64,000 nucleotides of DNA from Pleurocapsa minor GSE-CHR-MK 17-07R. GTDB taxonomy: Bacteria > Chloroflexota > Anaerolineae > Aggregatilineales > Phototrophicaceae. The position numbers and the translations under genes were made by a program. The notes beneath the pieces were generated by a model, which saw only the letters and a list, made by a program, of their open reading frames with translations, made no database searches and was not told the origin of the DNA. Below are positions 1 to 10,246 of the stretch, in pieces. Each line of letters opens with the position of its first letter. Position 1 is the stretch's first letter. The stretch lies in contig JAHHHY010000017.1 in the NCBI GenBank assembly GCA_019359125.1, positions 1-64,000 on the forward strand. The letters are read 5' to 3'.

Positions 1-191
1 CTTGCATGGGGGGTGGGCTTCATCTCTCCATCAGGCTTGTTGCCTCAAGGGACTGCCAAGCGCTCACCCCCTGTTCTGCTTGCCGTCTTATTCTACGGCC
101 TTTTCAAGATACAAGGGACGGCGGAGCACCGCGACGCAGGGTGAGGCTGGGTAAAGGCATGCGCAGCGGTCAGCGTGAAGCACAAGCCGGA
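1..191. other. Intergenic left edge with a dispersed short repeat
   Basis: No convincing gene is seen here. Positions about 114-150 carry a GC-rich motif (core GCGACGCAGGGTGAGGCTGG) that recurs at 32946-32982, so it is a dispersed intergenic repeat. The stretch lies downstream of the minus-strand TetR gene; no clear terminator with a T-run was found. Confidence 0.5.
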
Positions 192-758
192 TCAGGCCAG
201 CGCGACCAGCGCACGCAGCTTGTCGGGGTCGATATGGCCGTCCAGCACGAGCTGGTGATAAAGCGCGACCATGCGCTCGACCGGGACGGCGCGGTCCTGT
301 TCCAGCCACCACGCAATCAGCGTCAGCGCCGCCGAGGCCATCGTGCGGGCGCGCAGGGCCGCCGGGATGATGGCATCACCGCGCGTCGTCGGCAGATACG
401 AGCCCGCCAGCGCATCCTCCATCATGCGCCGGGCGCGGGCCGCCTCCGGGCTGAACAGGATGGTGCGATAGAGCGGCGTATAACGGCCGACATGCGCGAA
501 GATGACCGGCGCCTGGCCGTAACAATCCGCCACCACCTGCGCAATTTCTTCCTCGATCAGGCTGGAGACGCGATCGACCAGCAGCTCATCCAGGTTATTG
601 TAGTGGCGATAAAAGGTCATGTAGCCGATATCTGCGGCATCGGTCACCTGGCGCACTTTGATCGTATTGAGCGCGTGCGTCTCCAGCAGGCGCAGCAGCG
701 CATCCCCCAGCAGACGCCGTGAACGCCGGATGCGGCGGTCTTCCTGTTTGCTTTCCAT
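192..758 (-). CDS. TetR/AcrR family transcriptional regulator
   Basis: A 188-residue one-domain regulator. The N-terminal helix-turn-helix (about residues 10-55) contains the typical TetR run 'GYMTFYRHYNNLDELL', in which the recognition helix is followed by YxHYxxxDxLL. The C-terminal two thirds are helical and hydrophobic, as in a ligand-binding and dimerisation domain. The ATG at 758 is preferred over upstream alternatives because a GGAG sits about 8 bases before it. It is divergent from the NAD(P)-binding protein at 913, and the gap holds palindromes that fit a TetR dimer, so it probably represses itself and its neighbour. The ligand cannot be read from the sequence. Confidence 0.85.
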   Translation of the reverse strand: MESKQEDRRIRRSRRLLGDALLRLLETHALNTIKVRQVTDAADIGYMTFYRHYNNLDELLVDRVSSLIEEEIAQVVADCYGQAPVIFAHVGRYTPLYRTILFSPEAARARRMMEDALAGSYLPTTRGDAIIPAALRARTMASAALTLIAWWLEQDRAVPVERMVALYHQLVLDGHIDPDKLRALVALA

Positions 759-804
759 AAACGGGCTCCAGTGGCTGGCGTTATCGAGCAAATGACGCAC
801 ACGT

Positions 805-872
805 GTCTCATATGAGACGGATGCTTACGCCTCACGCTTGAGACAATCATCCATTTTGAGACAATCGTCTCA
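805..872. promoter_or_regulatory. Putative TetR operators in the divergent promoter
   Basis: A perfect 14-bp palindrome GTCTCATATGAGAC lies at 805-818. A second inverted repeat TGAGAC-AATC-GTCTCA lies at 857-872. The 11-mer TTGAGACAATC is directly repeated at 838-848 and 856-866. All share the half-site GAGAC and sit between the divergent TetR and SDR genes, so they are good candidates for the TetR binding sites. This is inference from position and symmetry. Confidence 0.65.
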
Positions 873-912
873 TATCAGGACATGAGTATACAGCAGGTTG
901 GGAGGCGGTAAA

Positions 913-1788
913 GTGGAAACGATTCTGGTTATCGGCGGGACGGGTCGGCTGGGGCGGCCGGTGGTGCGGGCGCTGCTGGGCGCGGGCTATCGCGTGCGGC
1001 TGCTCAGCCGGGGCGCCAGCCTGCCGCCCGGCCTGGCGCACGACAATCTCACGCATGTCCGGGGCGACCTGAGCCAGACGAGCGCGCTGGCGCAGGCCGT
1101 GGAGGGCGTCGATGCGGTCTATATGAGTATGCCGGATACGGGGGATCCCAAGGCACCATTCATCCCCGAGCAGCATGGCGTCGAGGCGGTGCTGCGACTG
1201 GCACCGAAACAGGCGCTGCTGATAAAGCTGAGCGAAATTGACGCCCACGAGACACCCCGCTTCCACGACCTGACGCTGAAATTTCGCGCCGAAGAACGCA
1301 TCCGCCAATCGGGGCATCCGTTTATCATCTTCCGGCCCACCTGGTTCATGGACTCGTTCCCGCTGGCCCTGACGCAGCAGGGGCGCGTCTTCACCGTGGG
1401 CAGGCAGCCGCACCCGCTCTACTGGATCGCCGCCGACGACTTTGCCGCACAGGTGGTGCGTGCGCTGAAACAGCGCCCGCTCACGCTTAACAAGACATTC
1501 AACATTCAGGGGCCGGAAGCGCTGACCTTCAGCGAAGCGGCGCGGCGCTATGTGAATGCCCTGCCCGAAAAGCTGCCGGTCACGCGCCTGCCGCTGTGGC
1601 TGTATCGGCTGATGGGACTGTTTGATGCGCGGCAGCGTGCCAACTATGAGCTGATGGCACACTACAACAGCCGCCGCGAACAGTTCGTCAGCGCCGAGAC
1701 GTGGGAACTGCTGGGCAAGCCGACGACGACCATTGAGCAGTTTGCCCGCCAGTGGCATACCCGCCAGCCGGAGGCAGCGCGCCCATAA
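913..1788 (+). CDS. NmrA-like NAD(P)-binding atypical SDR
   Basis: A 291-residue Rossmann protein. The N-terminus shows the dinucleotide-binding loop GGTGRLGRPV of the NmrA/atypical SDR families, followed by an Arg-rich beta2 end (RLLSRG) that suggests NADP(H). The classical YxxxK catalytic motif is not evident, as is common in NmrA-like proteins, which may act as redox sensors or as quinone or isoflavone reductases. A GTG start at 913 is chosen because GGGAGG lies just upstream; a TTG at 898 is in frame but its following codons form that ribosome site. It is divergent from the TetR gene and probably controlled by it. The substrate is unknown. Confidence 0.75.
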   Translation: METILVIGGTGRLGRPVVRALLGAGYRVRLLSRGASLPPGLAHDNLTHVRGDLSQTSALAQAVEGVDAVYMSMPDTGDPKAPFIPEQHGVEAVLRLAPKQALLIKLSEIDAHETPRFHDLTLKFRAEERIRQSGHPFIIFRPTWFMDSFPLALTQQGRVFTVGRQPHPLYWIAADDFAAQVVRALKQRPLTLNKTFNIQGPEALTFSEAARRYVNALPEKLPVTRLPLWLYRLMGLFDARQRANYELMAHYNSRREQFVSAETWELLGKPTTTIEQFARQWHTRQPEAARP

Positions 1789-1874
1789 TCGCAGAAGTCA
1801 GTCTTTTCCGCGCTGGACTGTCGCCTGTATAGTGGTGAGCTTCATGGTCTGGCGGGCCCCACGGACGGGTGGTG

Positions 1875-2816
1875 ATGACTTCAGCGGTGACAGCATTGCG
1901 ATTTGGGACACGCGGCTCGGCGCTGGCGCTGTGGCAGACGCAGCACGTCATGGCGCTGCTGACGGCGGCGCATCCGGGGCTGGTCGTGTCTGCCGAGACC
2001 TTCAGCACGCGGGGCGACCAGGCGCTGGATACCCCGCTGCCGCTGATCGGCGGCAAAGGCGTGTTCACGGCAGAGCTGGAAGCCGCGCTGCACGACAAAC
2101 GCATCGACTGCGCCGTGCACAGCCTGAAAGACCTGCCGACCGCCCAGCCGGACGGGCTGGTTATCGGGGCGATGCCGCCGCGTGCCAACCCCGCCGACGT
2201 GCTCATCAGCCGCGCCGGGCACACGCTCGACAGCCTGCCCGCAGGCGCGGTCATCGGCACCAGCAGTTACCGGCGCGCCTCGCAGCTGCTGCATAAACGC
2301 CCCGACCTGAAACTGATTGATATTCGTGGCAACGTGGAAACGCGCATCCGCAAGGCGCTGGCCAGCGACGGCGCCTATGATGCGATCGTGCTGGCCTATG
2401 CCGGGCTGGAGCGGTTGGGTCGGCTGGAAGTGGTGGCGCAGGTGCTGGCTCTGGACGATATGCTGCCTGCCCCCGGACAGGGCGCGATTGCCGTGCAGAC
2501 GCGCGATGAGCCGGCACTGCTGGAAGTTCTTGCGCCGCTTCAGCATGCGGATACGGTCAGCGCGGTCACGGCAGAACGCGCCTTTTTGTCCGGGCTGGGC
2601 GGCGGATGTTCGGTGCCGGTGGCCGCGTATGCGTGGCGTGAAAACGACCAGCTTCATCTGTGGGGACGCGTGTGCTCAAATGACGGGACGCAGCGCATCG
2701 ACGTGCGCGGGGCGTCCGTCGAAAACAGCCCGGAGGCGGCCTATGCGCTGGGCGTGTCGCTGGCGGGGCAGGCGTTGTCTTCCGGGGCGAGCGCGCTTAT
2801 GGACGGGCAGGCATGA
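1875..2816 (+). CDS. hemC: Porphobilinogen deaminase (hydroxymethylbilane synthase)
   Basis: This cytoplasmic enzyme joins four porphobilinogen units into hydroxymethylbilane on the way to haem, sirohaem and cobamides. The 313-residue product has the family N-terminus (FGTRGSALALWQT), the substrate-binding segment CAVHSLKDLPT, and the dipyrromethane-cofactor loop FLSGLGGGCSVPV with the attachment cysteine at about residue 245. Length matches the family. An ATG at 1875 is taken; GTG codons at 1869 and 1872 are possible. The gene overlaps hemD by 4 bp (ATGA), and hemD overlaps hemB in the same way, so the three are translationally coupled. Confidence 0.96.
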   Translation: MTSAVTALRFGTRGSALALWQTQHVMALLTAAHPGLVVSAETFSTRGDQALDTPLPLIGGKGVFTAELEAALHDKRIDCAVHSLKDLPTAQPDGLVIGAMPPRANPADVLISRAGHTLDSLPAGAVIGTSSYRRASQLLHKRPDLKLIDIRGNVETRIRKALASDGAYDAIVLAYAGLERLGRLEVVAQVLALDDMLPAPGQGAIAVQTRDEPALLEVLAPLQHADTVSAVTAERAFLSGLGGGCSVPVAAYAWRENDQLHLWGRVCSNDGTQRIDVRGASVENSPEAAYALGVSLAGQALSSGASALMDGQA

Positions 2817-3612
2817 CCGGCGCGCTGCATGGCAAACGCATCGTCAATACGCGGGCGGCGCATCAGGCCGGACCGCTGGATGACGCCTTGCGCGGCCGCG
2901 GTGCCGTCCCGCTGGACTATCCGTGCATCGAGATCATTCCGCCGGACGATATCATCCCGCTGGACGAGGGACTGCGCGGGCTGGCAGCGGGCAGCTTCGA
3001 CTGGCTGGTGCTGACCAGCGCCAATACCGTGGCGGCGCTGTCGGCGCGCCTGGCCCGGCTGGGGCTGCTCCTGCCGGATGCGCATGTGCGGACGGCCGCT
3101 GTCGGGCCTGCTACCGCCGAGGCGGCCTCATACATGCTGGGGCTGCAAGGTATCACCCTGCCCGCCGACTACACGGCCGAGTCGCTGGCGCGGGCGCTGC
3201 CGATTGCGCCAGGCGAACGCATCTTCCTGCCCGCCTCGGCGCTGGCGCGGCCTGATTTAGCCGCTGCGCTGACGGAGCGCGGCGCGGTCGTGCAGGCTGT
3301 ATCCGCCTATCAGACGGTCTGCGGGCGCGGCGGCGTCGATGTGCCCGGGTATCTGTCTCGCGGGGAAGTGGACGCGCTCACCTTCACCAGCCCGTCGACG
3401 GTAAACTACTTTCTGGAGCGGCTGAGAACCGCAGGCGGCTCAGCAGGGCAGGCATACGCTATTATTGCCGCGTGCATCGGCCCCGGCACGGCCGCCGCAG
3501 CGCGTGACGCCGGCTTTCGCACGGTCATTATGCCGACAGAGCACACCATCAGCGGCCTGGCCGACGCGCTGGACAAGGCTTTTTCTCAGATTAGTCATCA
3601 TGGGGATTCCCA

Positions 3613-3616
<4 letters not shown>
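2813..3616 (+). CDS. hemD: Uroporphyrinogen-III synthase
   Basis: A 267-residue protein that should cyclise hydroxymethylbilane and invert ring D to give uroporphyrinogen III. The family is poorly conserved, but the two-lobed pattern is visible: an early '[12 protein letters not shown]' (residues about 60-75), a linker near '[11 protein letters not shown]', and a late '[14 protein letters not shown]' and '[15 protein letters not shown]'. Its placement between hemC and hemB with ATGA overlaps on both sides supports the call strongly. Nothing unusual in length. Confidence 0.93.
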
Positions 3617-4656
<1,040 letters not shown>

Positions 4657-4742
4657 CGCAACGCGTCACAAATTCGCGCAACCGGACATGTAGCCTCGCA
4701 GAACAAATGTGTTGGACGGCCAGGCCGTCATGAGGAGGAAAC

Positions 4743-6992
4743 GTGTCCCAGGAATATATCGAGATACGCGGCGCGCGCGAGAATAACCTGAAAGATGTCG
4801 ATCTGAATGTTCCCAAGCGCAAGATCACGGTGTTCACCGGCGTGTCTGGCTCCGGCAAGTCGTCGATTGTGTTCGACACGATTGCCTCCGAGGCGCGCCG
4901 CCAGCTCAATGAGACCTTCAGCACGTTCATCCGCAATTTCCTGCCGCGCTATGCCCAGCCCGATGTCGATTCGATCCAGCACCTGAGCATGGCGATCGTG
5001 GTCGACCAGAAGCGGCTGGGCGGCGGCTCGCATTCCACCGTGGGCACCATCACCGATATTTACAGCGTGCTGAGGCTGCTGTTTTCCCGCGTGGGCCAGC
5101 CGTATGTGGGCCTGTCGAACGCATTCTCGTTCAACGATGCGCAGGGCATGTGCCCGGAATGCAGCGGCCTGGGGCGCAAGCTGGGCGTGGATGTGAAGCT
5201 GTCACTCGATAAATCGAAGTCGCTCAATGACGGGGCGATCGTGCTGCCAGACTACGTCGTGGGCAGCTGGGACTGGACGATCCTCACGCAGTCTGGCCTG
5301 TTTGACAACGACAAGAAGATTGCCGACTACAGCGCCGAAGAGATGGAAAATCTGCTCTATGGCAAGCCGTTCAAGGTGGAGACGACGCTGGCGGGCAAGC
5401 CATTCAACATCACTTACGAGGGCATCCTCACCAAGTTCAACCGCAAATACATCACGCGCGACGTGAAAACCCTGTCCGAGCGCACACAGAAAGCCGTGGC
5501 GCCGTTCATGACCGAGGGGCCGTGCCCGCTGTGCCGGGGCGCACGACTGAGCCAGGCGGCGCTGAACTGCCGCATCAACGGCCGCAATATCGCCGAGATG
5601 GCCGCCATGCAGGTGGACGAGCTGATCGAGGTCATCCGCGAGATTGATGATCCGGTGGCCGCGCCGATGGTCGCGACGCTGATCGAACGGCTGGGCCACA
5701 TGGTCGGCATCGGCCTGGAATACCTCAGCCTGAGCCGCGAGACGGATACGCTGTCGGGCGGCGAATCGCAGCGCATCAAGATGGTCAAGCATCTGAGCAG
5801 CAGCCTGGAAGACGTGCTGTACATCTTCGATGAGCCGAGCATCGGCCTGCACCCGCGCGACGTGCATCGCCTGAACGAGCTGCTGCAAAAGCTGCGCGAC
5901 AAGGGCAACACGGTCATCGTGGTGGAGCACGACCCGGACGTGATCAAGGTGGCCGACTACGTGGTCGATGTCGGGCCGTTTGCCGGCAGGCGCGGCGGCC
6001 AGATTGTGTTCGAGGGCAGCTATAACGACCTGCTGGGCGCGGACACGCTGACCGGCAGGCACATCCGCGACGTGGTGCCGGTCAAGGCGTCGTTTCGGGC
6101 GCCGACCGGCTGGCTGCCCATCCGCGATGCCGACCTGAACAACCTGCGCAATGTCAGCGTCGATATCCCCACCGGCGTGCTGACGGTGGTGACCGGCGTG
6201 GCTGGCTCTGGTAAAAGCTCGCTCATCAACCAGACCTTCATCAGCCAGCACCCGGAAGCGATCGTGATCGACCAGGCGGCGGTGGGCACCTCCAGCCGGT
6301 CAAACCCGGCCACCTATACCGGCATCATGGACGACGTGCGCAAGGCCTTCGCGACAGCGCACAAGGTCAATGCCGCCCTGTTCAGCTTCAACTCGAAAGG
6401 CGCGTGCGAGACGTGCCAGGGGCTGGGAGTGATCTATACCGACGTGGCCTATCTGGACGAGGTCAAGACGCCGTGCGAGACGTGCGGCGGCAAACGCTTC
6501 AAGGATGAGGTGCTGGCCTACAAGCTGGATGGCCAGTCGATTTCGGACGTGCTGGAGATGTCGGTGCGCCAGGCGCTGGAGTTTTTCAAGCGTAAAGAGA
6601 TCGTCCGCCGCTTACAGGCGCTGAGCGATGTCGGCCTGGATTACCTGACGCTGGGCCAGCCGCTGAGCACGCTGTCTGGCGGGGAATGCCAGCGCATCAA
6701 GCTGGCGAGCGAGCTGCACAAGGCGGGCAGCATTTACGTGATGGACGAGCCGACCACCGGCCTGCATATGTCCGACATCGCCAATCTGCTGGGCATCATG
6801 AACCGGCTGGTGGACTCTGGAAACAGCGTGGTCGTGATCGAGCACAACCTGCATGTCATCAGCAACGCCGACTGGATCATCGACATGGGGCCGGAAGGCG
6901 GACACAAGGGCGGCCGCGTGATGTTCACCGGCACCCCGCGCCAGCTCATCAGCACGCCAGAGTCGATCACCAGCAGCTACCTGCACGCGTGA
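4743..6992 (+). CDS. Short UvrA-family ABC ATPase (UvrA2/DrrC-like)
   Basis: A 749-residue tandem ABC ATPase of the UvrA family. Walker A GVSGSGKSS lies at about residues 33-41 and the second, GVAGSGKSSL, near 490. Both halves have the signature LSGGE(S/C)QRIK and a DEPS or DEPT Walker B. Cys-pair modules are present (CPECSGLG, CPLCRGARL, CETCQGLG, CETCGGKRF). At 749 residues it is about 200 shorter than true UvrA (roughly 940), consistent with loss of the UvrB-binding and insertion regions, as in paralogues linked to resistance to DNA-intercalating drugs. The GTG start has a strong GAGGAGG upstream. It is probably a DNA-lesion or drug-protection factor and not the excision-repair UvrA itself. 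Confidence 0.88.
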   Translation: MSQEYIEIRGARENNLKDVDLNVPKRKITVFTGVSGSGKSSIVFDTIASEARRQLNETFSTFIRNFLPRYAQPDVDSIQHLSMAIVVDQKRLGGGSHSTVGTITDIYSVLRLLFSRVGQPYVGLSNAFSFNDAQGMCPECSGLGRKLGVDVKLSLDKSKSLNDGAIVLPDYVVGSWDWTILTQSGLFDNDKKIADYSAEEMENLLYGKPFKVETTLAGKPFNITYEGILTKFNRKYITRDVKTLSERTQKAVAPFMTEGPCPLCRGARLSQAALNCRINGRNIAEMAAMQVDELIEVIREIDDPVAAPMVATLIERLGHMVGIGLEYLSLSRETDTLSGGESQRIKMVKHLSSSLEDVLYIFDEPSIGLHPRDVHRLNELLQKLRDKGNTVIVVEHDPDVIKVADYVVDVGPFAGRRGGQIVFEGSYNDLLGADTLTGRHIRDVVPVKASFRAPTGWLPIRDADLNNLRNVSVDIPTGVLTVVTGVAGSGKSSLINQTFISQHPEAIVIDQAAVGTSSRSNPATYTGIMDDVRKAFATAHKVNAALFSFNSKGACETCQGLGVIYTDVAYLDEVKTPCETCGGKRFKDEVLAYKLDGQSISDVLEMSVRQALEFFKRKEIVRRLQALSDVGLDYLTLGQPLSTLSGGECQRIKLASELHKAGSIYVMDEPTTGLHMSDIANLLGIMNRLVDSGNSVVVIEHNLHVISNADWIIDMGPEGGHKGGRVMFTGTPRQLISTPESITSSYLHA

Positions 6993-7001
6993 GATAAAAC
7001 C

Positions 7002-7030
7002 TGCCCTCAGCTATCGTGGCGCTGAGGGCA
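7002..7030 (+). terminator. Hairpin after the UvrA-like gene
   Basis: Perfect 10-bp arms TGCCCTCAGC and GCTGAGGGCA close a 9-base loop ten bases after the stop codon. No T-run follows, so this is either a weak terminator or an mRNA-stabilising stem. Confidence 0.5.
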
Positions 7031-7087
7031 ATGATTCCCCTATGACATCTGCACGCAGCCTGAAACGCGTTTATAGTGTCATGACGC

Positions 7088-7109
7088 ACAGGCGCAAAAC
7101 GCCTGTTTA
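7088..7109 (+). terminator. Second hairpin before the WD-repeat island
   Basis: Arms ACAGGCG and CGCCTGT flank the loop CAAAA and are followed by TT, giving a short terminator-like stem. It marks the boundary between GC-rich housekeeping genes and the AT-richer island that begins near 7.2 kb. Confidence 0.4.
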
Positions 7110-7225
7110 CCCCCGGCCATTCACCTGTTTGCGGTGATTGGTCTTCGCTGACCTTTTCCAGATGATGAGTTAATCAGTTCAGTTCGTCAGGCGTCGCGTG
7201 ACATCACAGGATGGGAGATTCTGGT

Positions 7226-8353
7226 ATGCATCCCGCAGGAAAACGGATCTGTCTCTCCGGTATCATACTGTCCCTCATTATTTCTCTCCCCACACTGGGC
7301 GCGGCGCAACCCGATCCGCTGCAAATTGAATGGTTTCAGGTCAGCACCGACTATGTTGTCGATGTTGACTGGAGCCTGGATGGACAATATATAGCTACAG
7401 GCAACTCTACAGAGAACGAGCTGCGTATATTTGACTGGGAGAATGAGACCTATATTTGGAGTTATATCTTTGAACCCTCATCCGGTTCCAGATATTTCCC
7501 GGAATTTCTTGTGCGATGGAGCCCGGATGGAAGGTACATAGCCAGTATTTCGGGTGGCAAGGTCTACATTATCGATTTCCAAAGTCGCAGCCTGATGAGG
7601 ATGATAGATGTATCCCTGATTTCGCGGGATGATTTGTCAAATTATGTCCCTCATGCGGGGCATATGGACTGGAGTTCAGATTCAAGCCGGTTGGCAGTTT
7701 TAAGTACTGATGGCTATATCGACATTTTTTCAATCGAGTCAGGAAGCATCCTGCAAACCATCGATATTGTCCTCGATCCAGGAATGTATGGTGGTGAGGG
7801 GATTTCTTACCAAATCTTCGATTGGAGCATTGATGACTCATGGTTCGCCGTACCTAACTACATCCCTAACATGCCGCTCACAGCAACAATGGGCTTTTGG
7901 GATGGAAGCGGACAGTTCATCGAAGCTTTCGCCACAACCAATGAGGCGCCAGATCACCCGCTGTGCCCAGTGTATGGCCGTTTCAACTATGAGGTTCAGG
8001 CTGTTGAATGGGCAAATGACAGCAGGACTCTCGCCGTAGGGGGAAGTTATGGCTATGGAGTGTGTGTTCTCACCGTGGATGGCACCATTGAGAACGAAGA
8101 AATATCAACCGTACCCACTTCAAGTTTGGCGTGGAGCCCTGATCAGCGCTGGATAGCAAGCATCTTTGGCGCTTGCTTTGTCGCCATCAGAGAGCCAGTT
8201 TCAGGCGCAGTCGTCGACGAATCAACGATTCCTGCCTCCGATTCCTGTGTCGATTTCTCAATCCGCTGGAGTCCAGACAGCAGGTATATTGCGGTCGCCA
8301 CTAACCGGGGCCTTTGGGTTGGGCGTGTAACAGAACCATCAGCGGGGCGATGA
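7226..8353 (+). CDS. Secreted WD40-type beta-propeller protein
   Basis: A 375-residue exported protein. The first 25 residues form a signal peptide (KR, hydrophobic IILSLIISLP, then GAAQ). The rest is built from repeats of the form 'V-DWS-DG-IA' and 'RWSPDGRYIASI', each ending in a short strand such as 'VYIIDF', typical of WD40/PD40-like propellers; about six to seven blades are visible. No enzyme motif is seen. The ATG at 7226 is chosen because GGGAG lies 8 bases upstream and the signal peptide then starts properly. Codon use is clearly more AT-rich than in the preceding operon. It probably forms one cluster with the next two genes. The ligand is unknown. Confidence 0.8.
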   Translation: MHPAGKRICLSGIILSLIISLPTLGAAQPDPLQIEWFQVSTDYVVDVDWSLDGQYIATGNSTENELRIFDWENETYIWSYIFEPSSGSRYFPEFLVRWSPDGRYIASISGGKVYIIDFQSRSLMRMIDVSLISRDDLSNYVPHAGHMDWSSDSSRLAVLSTDGYIDIFSIESGSILQTIDIVLDPGMYGGEGISYQIFDWSIDDSWFAVPNYIPNMPLTATMGFWDGSGQFIEAFATTNEAPDHPLCPVYGRFNYEVQAVEWANDSRTLAVGGSYGYGVCVLTVDGTIENEEISTVPTSSLAWSPDQRWIASIFGACFVAIREPVSGAVVDESTIPASDSCVDFSIRWSPDSRYIAVATNRGLWVGRVTEPSAGR

Positions 8354-8389
8354 CAGCGAAGAATCCTGGTTCGATAGCTGGAGACGAAC

Positions 8390-9406
8390 ATGTCAATTGA
8401 AAGAACGATATTCGCAGCTTTACAGATCACGTGCCTCGTTATGACTATTTCTGTCAGCAACCACTTGCCAGGCATGCAGGAAGCCGAGCCGCGCATCCAG
8501 ACGGGCATGGGCTGGAGCGCCGACGACAGCGTCATCGTCATTGGCACGGATCAGGGTCTCGCAATTCATAACGCCGCTGATCTGTCGGATGTCACATTTG
8601 TTGCAAGTGATGCGGAGTTGCGTTCGCTTGATACCTCTTCGGTTGAAAATCAGGTTGTACTTGGAACAGCCGATGGGCAGCTTCAGATATGGGATCTCAC
8701 GCCAGCGCAAATGGTCAGCAGTGTTCAGGCATTTGATTATGCCCCGTATTCAAGTATCGATTGGAGTCCAAACGGTCAATTTGTTGTGTTCTCCACAATT
8801 GGTGCGCCAGCGCAGATCTGGGACGTTCAAAATCTGGCGCTGCATACCGAACTTCCTGATGCAGTCGGAACCTCATTAAGGTGGAATTCAACCAGTGATC
8901 AATTGGTCGGAAACGCTTATTTTACCGGATATTTTGCTACGCATATTTGGAATATTGATGGAGATTTAATGTATAAATTGTTGCCAGTTGGTGGGACATC
9001 AGTACTCGAGTGGAGTCCAGACGAAGACTGGATAATCGGTGGTGCTGGCGACACTTTGAGGCTGTGGGATGCAGAGGATGGATCTCTGATTAATACAAAT
9101 GAATTTATTGAAGGTGTTTTTTCTGTGGCATGGAGCCCGGATAGTAGTTCATTTGCCATTTATCTCACGGATCTCATTGATGCCAACTCAATCCAGATCT
9201 GGTCCGTGGACGCATACAGAATGGAACATGAACTGTCGTACGACATTTCACATTTTGAATATATCAACAATACCATGTCATGGAGCCACAGCGGAGACCG
9301 GTTTGCTGCAATCAGCGGCGAAGGGCATCTGTATGTGTGGGATGCCGAGACGTTCGAGCTGCTGGACGAGTATGACGGCTACAGACCAGAGCGGTTGAAC
9401 AACTGA
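8390..9406 (+). CDS. Secreted WD40-type beta-propeller protein
   Basis: A 338-residue protein with a hydrophobic N-terminus (FAALQITCLVMTISV) that could be a signal peptide or anchor. The body has WD-type blades with hallmarks 'GMGWSADDSVIVIG', 'DWSPNGQFVVFS', 'LRLWDAEDGSL', 'AWSPDSSSFAIY' and, at the C-terminus, 'LYVWDAETFELLDEYDGY'. It sits 36 bp after the previous gene and 12 bp before the next, so co-transcription is likely. Its 3' end has a degenerate second copy at 10233-10298. Function unknown; a protein-interaction scaffold outside the membrane is the best guess. Confidence 0.8.
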   Translation: MSIERTIFAALQITCLVMTISVSNHLPGMQEAEPRIQTGMGWSADDSVIVIGTDQGLAIHNAADLSDVTFVASDAELRSLDTSSVENQVVLGTADGQLQIWDLTPAQMVSSVQAFDYAPYSSIDWSPNGQFVVFSTIGAPAQIWDVQNLALHTELPDAVGTSLRWNSTSDQLVGNAYFTGYFATHIWNIDGDLMYKLLPVGGTSVLEWSPDEDWIIGGAGDTLRLWDAEDGSLINTNEFIEGVFSVAWSPDSSSFAIYLTDLIDANSIQIWSVDAYRMEHELSYDISHFEYINNTMSWSHSGDRFAAISGEGHLYVWDAETFELLDEYDGYRPERLNN

Positions 9407-9418
9407 GTTAAATGTACG

Positions 9419-10246
9419 ATGGTAAGGCAAAGATTCAGATTCATTCCATATGTGATCGTTGTGACCATTTTAGCTCTCTATGGAGCTCTCATTAGTGCAT
9501 GGTTGCTCCCCATCCAATACGGTACGTTTTCCCTTCAGATGCTCATCAGAAGCATCAGCTATGGTTCCCTCGGTCTTTTTTCACTTTTGGCGAGTGGGAG
9601 TTTTGAGGGGTCTATCGTAATTGTCATGATGCTCGTTTTGCAGGCTTTAGGTCTGTTGGGCATAGTCCTTGCGTGGTCAAAATTTGATCGTCTGGCGCGA
9701 CTCAGCAGCGTCACAATACTTGTGATCAACAGTTTATGCGGCGTCTGTTTTGGCATCTTTACTTTCGTAGGAGAAACCCGTCAGGTCGTTGAATGTTCTT
9801 TGAGCAACCAAAGCAGTATTCGCATTGACACATTCTTCACCGGGCTGGATGGGTATGTTTATTTTGTTTCACACCGTCCTGCAGGCGATACCCACTGGTC
9901 TACAGTATTTGTCCGAACGTATGAGAACAGCCGGGCGCTGAGCTGCGATCATGCAGTTGCGTCGACAAACGATCCGAATACGCAATGGGTATGGATTGAC
10001 GCAGACCTTGCGGTCACCCACGATAATGGGGAAACATGGCGGGTAAACGACAGGAACGAAGACCTGGCGGGACGACCCTGGCAGGAATGGAGTTTCATGA
10101 GTTCGGTGCGATTTGAAAATGAAGAAGCTGGAAGCCTGATTCTAACGGATCGCGCTCGCACACAATACGCATTTTATACCCAGGATGGTGGAGTGACCTG
10201 GATAAGTCTGCCGGGTGCTAGCCAGGCTGCCTGTCTGGGATGTTGA
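9419..10246 (+). CDS. Membrane protein with Asp-box (BNR-like) repeats
   Basis: 275 residues. Four hydrophobic segments occupy roughly the first 120 residues (beginning IVVTILALYGALISAWLL), followed by a soluble domain of about 150 residues that contains two Asp-box motifs, THDNGETW and TQDGGVTW, as found in BNR/sialidase-like propellers. Only two boxes are seen, so this is a partial propeller or a short domain and not a sialidase. The last codons overlap, in another frame, the start of a WD-repeat relic at 10233, so the present C-terminus (…SQAACLGC) may be a product of recombination. Function unknown. Confidence 0.65.
   Translation: MVRQRFRFIPYVIVVTILALYGALISAWLLPIQYGTFSLQMLIRSISYGSLGLFSLLASGSFEGSIVIVMMLVLQALGLLGIVLAWSKFDRLARLSSVTILVINSLCGVCFGIFTFVGETRQVVECSLSNQSSIRIDTFFTGLDGYVYFVSHRPAGDTHWSTVFVRTYENSRALSCDHAVASTNDPNTQWVWIDADLAVTHDNGETWRVNDRNEDLAGRPWQEWSFMSSVRFENEEAGSLILTDRARTQYAFYTQDGGVTWISLPGASQAACLGC

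Noticed and set aside
1881-2657. Long open frame antisense to hemC
   Set aside because: Its composition is that of a GC-rich shadow frame, and hemC on the other strand has all family motifs.
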